This document shows positions 58,321 through 64,000 of a stretch of 64,000 bases of DNA, piece by piece. The notes below the pieces were generated by a model that was not told where the DNA came from, searched no databases, and saw nothing but the letters and a program-made list of their open reading frames with translations. The stretch comes from Actinoplanes oblitus (lineage in GTDB: Bacteria; Actinomycetota; Actinomycetes; Mycobacteriales; Micromonosporaceae), in NCBI RefSeq assembly GCF_030252345.1, contig NZ_CP126980.1:186001-250000 (forward strand). Direction: 5' to 3'. The position numbers and the translations under genes are program-made. Within the stretch, counting starts at the first letter, position 1. The number at the start of each line of letters is the position of its first letter.

Positions 58321-58492
58321 GTGCTGCTTGGTCGGATGGGGGGTGTGGTCGCTCGTGCTGCTTGGTCGGATGGGGGATGCGGTCGCTCGTGCTGCTTGGT
58401 CGGATGGCCGGTTGCGGTGGTTCGTGCTGCTTGGTCGGATGGCGGGCTGCGGTCGCTCGTGCTGCTCGGTCGGTCGGCGGGTTGCGGTGGCT
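58321..58492. repeat. Five tandem 34/35-bp repeats downstream of the SWIM protein gene
   Basis: The core GTGCTGCTTGGTCGGATGG starts at 58321, 58355, 58389 and 58424, and a degenerate fifth copy starts at 58459. Spacing is 34, 34, 35 and 35 bp. The array lies just beyond the stop (58498) of the minus-strand SWIM gene. Units abut with no spacers, so this is not a CRISPR array. Confidence 0.9.
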
Positions 58493-58497
58493 CCTAA

Positions 58498-59328
58498 TTA
58501 GTCCTCGGTGGGGGCGGCCAAGTCGCGGTAGATGGGGCGCAGGAGGTCGATGAGCGGGATGTGTCGCACCTTGATCGGTGGTGGGTCGAGGGCGCGTAGC
58601 AGCAGCTCCGGTGGGGTGCTGCCGCGGGTTGGTCGCTCGCGGAGGCGGCCCAGGCTCACGGCGGGGGAGTAGAAGTCGGTGAGGCGGTCGGCGAGGGGCT
58701 CGTCGGGGACCGCGAGTGGGTCCACCGCCTCGCCGGGGTCGGCGGTGCCGCGCAGGGCGTCGAGCAGGGGCTCGCGAGCGCGACCGCGCCAGGCCAGGAC
58801 CAGGAACGGGTCGTCGTCGAAGGCCTCGGCCAGCACATACAGGGCGGCGGAGCCGTGCTTGCACGGGACGCCCCAGTCGGGGCAGGAGCAGTCGATGTTC
58901 AGCTGCGACGGGAAGAGTGGCAGGCCGAGGTCGGTGAACAGGTCGACGATCTCGCGCGGCATCTCGCCGGCCAGCAGGGCGGCGCGGTAGAGCGCCTGCG
59001 CACCGAGCGCCTCGGTGATTTCCGTCCACTGTGCCTCGTCGAACGCGGCGATTCGGATCGTCACCTGGTACGGCGTCGGGCGGGAGCCCTGCACCCGGGC
59101 CACCAACTGCCCCGCGCTCAACGCGAAGTCGATCACCTGGCCCTTGCGCGCATAGGCGCGGCCGCGCGACAACCGGCCCGGATCGCACACCTCCTCCAGC
59201 ACGTCCACGAAGCGCCGTGACCACCACTGCTCGCCGATTTTGCCCCGTTTTGAGCGGACGGCGAGCCCACCGTCCACTTCGATCGGACGACCCGCCTCGT
59301 AGAACCGACCGGACTTGTCGAAGGGCAT
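58498..59328 (-). CDS. SWIM zinc-finger protein, partner of the SNF2 helicase
   Basis: 276 residues from the ATG at 59328. The SWIM motif CxCx6CxH is Cys147, Cys149, Cys156 and His158 in IDCSCPDWGVPCKHGSAALY. The N-terminal part (QWWSRRFVDVLEEVCDPGRLSRGRAYARKGQV) is typical of bacterial SWIM proteins encoded beside SNF2-type ATPases. The start is 1 bp from the SNF2 stop, so the genes are one operon. The pair may act on DNA, but no process is established from the sequence. Confidence 0.92.
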   Translation of the reverse strand: MPFDKSGRFYEAGRPIEVDGGLAVRSKRGKIGEQWWSRRFVDVLEEVCDPGRLSRGRAYARKGQVIDFALSAGQLVARVQGSRPTPYQVTIRIAAFDEAQWTEITEALGAQALYRAALLAGEMPREIVDLFTDLGLPLFPSQLNIDCSCPDWGVPCKHGSAALYVLAEAFDDDPFLVLAWRGRAREPLLDALRGTADPGEAVDPLAVPDEPLADRLTDFYSPAVSLGRLRERPTRGSTPPELLLRALDPPPIKVRHIPLIDLLRPIYRDLAAPTED

Positions 59329-59329
59329 C

Positions 59330-62300
59330 TCAACCCACCGCCGCGGGGTCCAGCGCGAACAGCTCGCGCAGCTGATCGGTGCTCAGGTCGGTGATCCACT
59401 CCTCGCCGGTGCCGACGACAGCGGAGGCCAGTGCCTTTTTCCGCTCGATCATCGCGTCGATCTTCTCCTCCAGCGTGCCGGTGCAGATGAACTTGCGGAC
59501 CTGCACATCGCGCGACTGTCCAATCCGGAATGCGCGGTCGGTGGCCTGGTCCTCGACAGCCGGGTTCCACCACCGGTCGAAGTGGACGACGTGGTTGGCG
59601 GCGGTGAGATTCAGGCCGGTGCCGGCGGCTTTCAGCGAGAGCAGGAAGAGCATCGGCTCATCGGCGGTCTGGAACCGCTCGACCAGCTCGTCGCGGCGGG
59701 ATTTGCTCAGGCCACCGTGCAGCCAGAGCACTGGGCGGTCCAGGTGAGCGGCGAGATACGGCTGGAGCAGCGAGCCCCACTCCGCGTACTGAGTGAAGAC
59801 GAGCGCCTTGTCGCCGTCCTCGACGATCTCCTCGGCCAGCTCCTCCAGCCGGGCCAGCTTGCCGGACCGGTCGGGCAGCCGAGAACCGTCTTTGAGCAGG
59901 TGCGCCGGGTGGTTGCAGACCTGCTTGAGCTTCATCATCGCGGCCAGTACGTTGCCCCGCCGCTGAATGCCCTCGCTGCTCTCGATCTCGGACATCATGT
60001 CCTCGACCACGGCCTGATAGAGGGTGGCCTGCTCGGGGGTGAGCGTGCACCACACCTTCATCTCGTTCTTTTCCGGAAGGTCCGAGATGATGGTCTTGTC
60101 GGTTTTCAGGCGACGCAACACGAACGGCCCGGTCGCCCGTTTCAGCGCGGCGGTCGCATCCTCGTCCTGGTTGATCTCGATCGGCTCCTGGAACCGGCGC
60201 CGGAACCTTTTCGCCGGCCCGAGCAGTCCGGGGTTGCAGAAGTCCATGATGGACCACAGCTCGGCCAGGTGATTCTCCACCGGGGTGCCGGTCAGAGCGA
60301 GGCGCGTCCGGGCCGGGATGGCGCGGACGGCCTGGGACTGGCGCGTCCCGCTGTTTTTGATCGCCTGGGCCTCGTCGCACGCCACCCGGCTCCAGCTGAT
60401 CTCGCGAAGCGCCTCCAGGTCCCGCGACGCCGTGCCGTAGGTGGTGAGGACCAGGTCGGCGCCGGCCACCGCGGCCAGGAAGTCCTCGCCGCGCTGCCGG
60501 GTGGCGCCGTGGTGCACGTAGACCCGCAGGGCGGGCGCGAACCGGGCGGCCTCCTTGCGCCAGTTGGTGATCAGGGACATCGGGCAGATCAACAGGGTCG
60601 GTGCGATCTCGCCCGGTGCGTGGCCGAGCCGCTCGGTGAGCAGCAGCGAGATGGTCTGCGCGGTCTTGCCGAGGCCCATGTCGTCGGCGAGGATCCCGCC
60701 CAGACCCAGCCGGCTCAGGAAGTGCAGCCAGGACAGGCCGCGCTCCTGGTACGGCCGCAGGGCGCCCTGGAAGCCGGCCGGGGTGGGCATCGGGTCGAGA
60801 CGCTCCGAGGCCTGGCCGGAGAGCAGGTCGCCGAGCGTGCCGTCGGCGTCCACCTCAACCAGCGGCAGGTCCTCCTCGCCACCCTCGACCACCTGCTGCA
60901 GCACCTCGGCGGCGGTGAGTTCGCCCTCGCGCCGCCGGCCGACCGCCTTGAGCGCGGCCTTGAGCTGGCGATCGTCGAGCTCCACCCACTGCCCGCGGAC
61001 CCGGACCAGCGGCACCTTGAGCCGGGCCAGCTCGGCCAACTCGTCGGCGCTCACCACGCCGTCGCCGATCACCAGGTCGAGGCGGAAGTCGACGATCTCG
61101 GTGAGCCCGAAACCGGAATCCGCGGCGGCGCGGGAGGAGCTCCCGGACTTGGACTTGGAACGGGTGGTCAGCTTGAGGCCGACGCCCTTGCGCCCGGCCC
61201 AGGACGGCAGCTGCACGCCGAACCCGGCCGCCTGCAGCAGCGGGGCGGCCTGGCGGAGGAAGTCGTAGGCCTCGGCGGTGCTCAGGGTCATCGCGGCGGG
61301 CTGCTGCTGCCGGAGCGCCTCGTGCAGCGCCGGGAACAGCCGGACCGCCCGGCCCAGCCCGGCGAGGAGTGCCTCGTCGGGGCGGCGCGGCAGGCCGGGG
61401 AAGCGCTCGCCCGCCCAGACCGCCTCGGCCGGGAGGTAGAGCCCGGAGTCCTCGGCCGACTGCAGGGCGAACTCCAGGTCCCACTCGTCCTCGCCCGGCT
61501 CCGGCTCGATCAGCCGGAAACTCACCCGGATCGGACCATTCGCCGCCTGGGCGGCGCGCATCCAGTCGTCCAGGGCCTTGCGCAGGTCGCGCAGCTCGGC
61601 GGCGGGTGCGTCGGGCAGGGTGGGATCGGTGGCGGTCAGCGCGCCGACCCAGCGGTCCGGCAGCGGCGCGCGGGGACCGGCCCGGTGCCCACCCAGAATC
61701 TTCTCCGGCAGGGTCGAGCGGGCGGCCGCGTCGAGCATCGTCTCCAGTGCGTCTCGCAGCGTGCGCCCGGCCTCATGCCCTGCCGAGCCGTCCCCGGCGG
61801 GAGTGGCGCCGACGGGTGCCGGGGCGGCCGGGAGGGAACCGGTGGGGGCCGCGGCGGTGGAGGTGGCGGGGGCGACGCCGGGCCGGGTGGGGGTGCCCGG
61901 GCGGGAGGAGGGGCCCGGGGCGGGAGCGGTGAGGGCTCGGACGACCGGCGGCATGCCGGCCGCGAAGTCACGGTAGGTGGCCAGGTCGGGGCCGGTGAGC
62001 ACGGAGCGCCACCGGGCCGCCGGCACGCCCTGCTCGATCACCAGCTGGGGCAGCATGCGGCCGCGCCGGGCCAGGTCGCAGGCCCAGCCGGCGAGCAGGC
62101 AGAGGTAGCGCAGCGAGGCGCCGGCAACCCACGGCGCGGCCGGGTCGGGCTCGGCGAGCTCGGCCAGCAGGCCCAGCGCGGACTCGCCGGGGACCGCCAG
62201 GGTGGGCACGGTCCAGCCGGCGAGCCGGACCCCGCGCGGGGAGGTCGTCTCGACGCCGGTCTCGGGTGAGGGGATCGGGCCGCGTGTCGTCCCGGGCAGC

Positions 62301-62497
62301 TGGACCAGTGAGGTGCCGGCGGTCGCCTCCGCCAGGTCGAGGGCCGCGCGCAGCGCCTCGGGGCCGGCCGCGAACGGATGTGGCCGGAGCCGTGCCCGGG
62401 AGGGTGCGGACTCCTCGATGGCGGGCTCCTCGGCCCAGAGCAGCAACCGGCCGGGCCGCCCGGACCCGGGCACCCAGCCGCCATGAACGACGAGCAC
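59330..62497 (-). CDS. SNF2-family DNA-dependent ATPase with bacterial SNF2-associated domain
   Basis: 1055 residues from the GTG at 62497, with AGGGGG six nt upstream; a TTG at 62503 is the alternative. The N-terminal 570 residues correspond to the bacterial SNF2-associated region (for example LYLPAEAVWAGERFPGLPRRPDE). The ATPase lobes follow: GGILADDMGLGKTAQTISLLL (motif I), VACDEAQAIKN (DEAQ motif II), ALTGTPVENHL (III), KALVFTQYAEWG, and NLTAANHVVHFDRWWNPAVEDQATDRAFRIGQ (V-VI). An Ala/Pro/Gly-rich stretch (about residues 195-240) interrupts the N-terminal part. The operon partner is the SWIM protein. Confidence 0.95.
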   Translation of the reverse strand: MLVVHGGWVPGSGRPGRLLLWAEEPAIEESAPSRARLRPHPFAAGPEALRAALDLAEATAGTSLVQLPGTTRGPIPSPETGVETTSPRGVRLAGWTVPTLAVPGESALGLLAELAEPDPAAPWVAGASLRYLCLLAGWACDLARRGRMLPQLVIEQGVPAARWRSVLTGPDLATYRDFAAGMPPVVRALTAPAPGPSSRPGTPTRPGVAPATSTAAAPTGSLPAAPAPVGATPAGDGSAGHEAGRTLRDALETMLDAAARSTLPEKILGGHRAGPRAPLPDRWVGALTATDPTLPDAPAAELRDLRKALDDWMRAAQAANGPIRVSFRLIEPEPGEDEWDLEFALQSAEDSGLYLPAEAVWAGERFPGLPRRPDEALLAGLGRAVRLFPALHEALRQQQPAAMTLSTAEAYDFLRQAAPLLQAAGFGVQLPSWAGRKGVGLKLTTRSKSKSGSSSRAAADSGFGLTEIVDFRLDLVIGDGVVSADELAELARLKVPLVRVRGQWVELDDRQLKAALKAVGRRREGELTAAEVLQQVVEGGEEDLPLVEVDADGTLGDLLSGQASERLDPMPTPAGFQGALRPYQERGLSWLHFLSRLGLGGILADDMGLGKTAQTISLLLTERLGHAPGEIAPTLLICPMSLITNWRKEAARFAPALRVYVHHGATRQRGEDFLAAVAGADLVLTTYGTASRDLEALREISWSRVACDEAQAIKNSGTRQSQAVRAIPARTRLALTGTPVENHLAELWSIMDFCNPGLLGPAKRFRRRFQEPIEINQDEDATAALKRATGPFVLRRLKTDKTIISDLPEKNEMKVWCTLTPEQATLYQAVVEDMMSEIESSEGIQRRGNVLAAMMKLKQVCNHPAHLLKDGSRLPDRSGKLARLEELAEEIVEDGDKALVFTQYAEWGSLLQPYLAAHLDRPVLWLHGGLSKSRRDELVERFQTADEPMLFLLSLKAAGTGLNLTAANHVVHFDRWWNPAVEDQATDRAFRIGQSRDVQVRKFICTGTLEEKIDAMIERKKALASAVVGTGEEWITDLSTDQLRELFALDPAAVG

Positions 62498-62537
62498 TTT
62501 CAACCCCCTGCGCAGTCCGTCGAGATTATCGGCTCGC

Positions 62538-62918
62538 TTACCGCTCGGTGAACTCCGCGAGCTCGTAGACGACCCCATTGGGGTCGGTGACCAGCAGCAG
62601 CCGCTCGCCCCAGGGCTCCTCGCGGATCGGCAGGGAGGGCTCGACGCCCTCGGCACGCAGCCGCTCCTGCTCGGCGTCGAGATCGTCGACCACGAACGCG
62701 ATGATCGTGCCCGCGACCCGCACCTGGCGCAGCTCCGGCGGCAACACCTCCAGGCCGACGCCGTGGAACACCACGTCGACCCCGTCGTCCTCCCGGGTCA
62801 TCGAGGCGAAGCCGTCAGCGGACATCCGCTCGGTGTAGCCGAAGTGGTCCGCGAGAAACTTGCTGGAGGACGGGACGTCGTCGACGGTGACACAGACGAC
62901 GGACGACTTGATTCGCAT
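62538..62918 (-). CDS. VOC family protein (glyoxalase/bleomycin-resistance fold)
   Basis: 126 residues from the ATG at 62918, with TGGGGAGGCG upstream. A single VOC domain: SSVVCVTVDDVPSSSKFLADHFGYTERMSADGFASM, then VRVAGTIIAFVVDDLDAEQERLRAEGVEP and WGERLLLVTDPNGVVYELAEF. The function could be lyase, dioxygenase or drug binding; the sequence does not decide. It is divergent from a TetR gene across a clear operator and is the likely target of that repressor. Confidence 0.9.
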   Translation of the reverse strand: MRIKSSVVCVTVDDVPSSSKFLADHFGYTERMSADGFASMTREDDGVDVVFHGVGLEVLPPELRQVRVAGTIIAFVVDDLDAEQERLRAEGVEPSLPIREEPWGERLLLVTDPNGVVYELAEFTER

Positions 62919-62942
62919 GGCGCCTCCCCAGGGCGAGTTAGC

Positions 62943-62969
62943 TGTACGCCGTACAGAATACGCCGTACA
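62943..62969. promoter_or_regulatory. TetR-type operator between divergent VOC and TetR genes
   Basis: TGTACGCCGTA (62943-62953) and TACGCCGTACA (62959-62969) form an inverted repeat with 11-bp arms, one mismatch and a 5-bp spacer. A tighter palindrome, CTGTAC-GCC-GTACAG (62942-62956), is nested in the left half. It sits in the 70-bp gap between the two starts, the classical place for an autoregulatory TetR site. Confidence 0.8.
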
Positions 62970-62988
62970 AGAAAGGAGTGCCACCCCG

Positions 62989-63750
62989 ATGGCCGAAGCG
63001 CGCCGCACCATCGACCTCCTCTGGTTTCCGGAGGCGGCCGAGCGCAAGCGAGGCCGCCGTCCGGGCCTGACCGTGGCCCGGGTCGTCGAGACCGGGATCG
63101 CCCTGGCCGACGCCGAGGGACTGGACGCGGTGTCGATGCGCCGGGTCGCGAGTGAGCTCGGCGTGGTGCCGATGACGCTGTACACCTACGTGCCGGACAA
63201 GGCGACCCTGCTGGACCTGATGCTGGACCGGGTCTACCTGGCGATGCCCCGGCGGGAGCTGCCGGACCGGCCGTGGCGGGAGCGGCTCGCGGCGATCGCG
63301 GAGGAGAACCGCGCGCTGGTCGCCGAGCACCCGTGGGTGGCCGGGTTGCCGGCCAGCCGGCCGCCGCTGGGTCCCGGCCTGATGGCGAAGTACGAGCACG
63401 AGTTGCGCGCCTTCGACGGCTGCGGGCTGACCGACCTGGAGATCGACTCGTCGCTCACCTTCCTGATCGGCTTCGTGCAGTCCGCGGCGCGCACCGCCGC
63501 CGAGGTGCGCGCCGCGACGGAGCGCAGCCAGGAGACCGACTGGGCGTGGTGGCAGGAGCGTGGCCCGATCTTCGAGGTGGTCTTCGACAAGCACGCCTAC
63601 CCGACCGCGACCCGGGTCGGCGCGGCGGCGGGCGAGGCGCTGGGCACCGCCTACGATCCCGACCACGCCTACGACTTCGGCCTGCGGCGGGTGCTGGACG
63701 GCCTGGGCGTGCTGATCGACGGGCGGGGTTCCGGTGACCCGGGCCGCTGA
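62989..63750 (+). CDS. TetR/AcrR family regulator
   Basis: 253 residues from the ATG at 62989, with AAGGAGTG upstream. The N-terminal helix-turn-helix ARVVETGIALADAEGLDAVSMRRVASELGVVPMTLYTYVPDKATLLDLMLDRV is typical of TetR. The rest is the TetR_C ligand and dimer domain (EHPWVAGLPASRPPLGPGLMAKYEHELRAF). The first 20 residues include a basic RKRGRRPG. It probably represses itself and the VOC gene through the operator at 62943-62969. Confidence 0.93.
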   Translation: MAEARRTIDLLWFPEAAERKRGRRPGLTVARVVETGIALADAEGLDAVSMRRVASELGVVPMTLYTYVPDKATLLDLMLDRVYLAMPRRELPDRPWRERLAAIAEENRALVAEHPWVAGLPASRPPLGPGLMAKYEHELRAFDGCGLTDLEIDSSLTFLIGFVQSAARTAAEVRAATERSQETDWAWWQERGPIFEVVFDKHAYPTATRVGAAAGEALGTAYDPDHAYDFGLRRVLDGLGVLIDGRGSGDPGR

Positions 63751-63783
63751 CGACGGCCGCGGGGTGGACGTACGCTTCCTGAC

Positions 63784-64000
63784 GTGACGGCGAATCCGGA
63801 GATCGACAGCATCCTGCAGCGTGGCGCCGACGGCGGGCGGATCACCCCCGAGGAGGCGCTGCTGCTCTACACGGACGCCCCGTTCCACGCGCTGGGCGAG
63901 GCAGCCGACGCGGTGCGCCGCCGGCGATACCCGGACGGCATCGTCACGTACCTGATCGACCGCAACATCAACTACACGAACGTGTGCGTCACGGCGTGCA
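63784..64000 (+). CDS. mqnC: Cyclic dehypoxanthinyl futalosine synthase MqnC, N-terminal fragment
   Basis: The first 72 codons from the GTG at 63784; the gene runs off the right edge. The sequence RITPEEALLLYTDAPFHALGEAADAVRRRRYP then TYLIDRNINYTNVCVTAC is MqnC, with Cys68 and Cys72 the first two ligands of the radical SAM CX3CX2C motif, cut before the third. MqnC cyclises dehypoxanthinyl futalosine, two steps after MqnE. It lies 33 bp after the tetR gene. Confidence 0.93.
   Translation, partial: MTANPEIDSILQRGADGGRITPEEALLLYTDAPFHALGEAADAVRRRRYPDGIVTYLIDRNINYTNVCVTAC

Noticed and set aside
58321..58492. CRISPR array
   Set aside because: The 34/35-bp units abut each other with no unique spacers, and no cas gene is in the window.
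59315..62269. Long plus-strand open frame of 984 codons across the SNF2 gene
   Set aside because: Antisense to the SNF2 ATPase; it has no ribosome binding site or domain and reads as Gly/Gln/Arg/Pro-rich noise.

Overview
This 64 kb window is high-GC actinobacterial chromosome and looks like Micromonosporaceae, most plausibly an Actinoplanes-type organism. The support is strong GC bias at third codon positions, many GTG starts, a BldC regulator, several SpoIIE-type phosphatases, a SigE-family sigma factor, a predicted sortase-E substrate (LAITG), the futalosine route to menaquinone, and a flagellar fliQ gene, which fits a lineage with motile spores. The genus is an inference. I saw no phage, insertion sequence, CRISPR array, tRNA or rRNA gene.

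Layout. 1-7.8 kb: tail of a SpoIIE phosphatase, PPK2 polyphosphate kinase, prolyl-oligopeptidase-type peptidase, GlcE-like FAD protein, two tandem RibD-type reductases and a large HATPase-GAF-SpoIIE phosphatase. 7.9-12.9 kb: a soluble hybrid histidine kinase with seven exact 276-bp poly-HAMP units, and a stand-alone receiver protein. 13-16.7 kb: secreted pectate lyase, sigma factor with coupled membrane protein, GNAT and STAS proteins. 16.8-22.8 kb: a tightly overlapping operon hemL - phosphatase - TlpA/ResA - CcdA - ResB - CcsB for heme and cytochrome c maturation. 23.9-27 kb: UbiD-, UbiA- and UbiX-type genes for late menaquinone steps, then bldC. 27.5-37.7 kb: Lrp regulator, PLP cysteine enzyme, membrane-anchored metallopeptidase, glycolipid-binding-like protein, DEAD-box helicase with an RGD/RGG-like tail, a very Pro-rich membrane protein and an NlpC/P60 hydrolase. 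38-39.9 kb: mqnE and two small membrane proteins. 40.1-43.1 kb: cobalamin riboswitch controlling btuFCD. 43.2 kb: an isolated fliQ. 43.6-47 kb: VOC protein and a four-gene ABC-2/ArsR-like operon. 47-52 kb: GNAT, LRV-repeat protein, LLM flavoprotein and HelD-type helicase. 52-56.4 kb: ArsR regulator, MFS exporter, mqnA and a LAITG cell-wall protein. 56.4-62.5 kb: aldo/keto reductase flanked by tandem repeats and low-complexity DNA, then a SNF2 helicase-SWIM protein operon. 62.5-64 kb: VOC protein and divergent TetR around a clear operator, then the start of mqnC.

Co-operation. The clearest theme is respiration. mqnA, mqnE, mqnC (start only) and the UbiD/UbiA/UbiX set cover most of the futalosine menaquinone pathway and are scattered among heme and cytochrome c maturation genes; mqnB and mqnD are not in the window. 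A second theme is signalling by phosphatases, anti-sigma-type ATPase domains, STAS and a poly-HAMP kinase. Observations most worth follow-up are the orphan fliQ, the poly-HAMP kinase, an inverted repeat enclosing the MFS start codon, the 60-bp and 34/35-bp tandem arrays, the repeated D-x-T-M-P-V motif protein and the Cys-cluster LRV protein.
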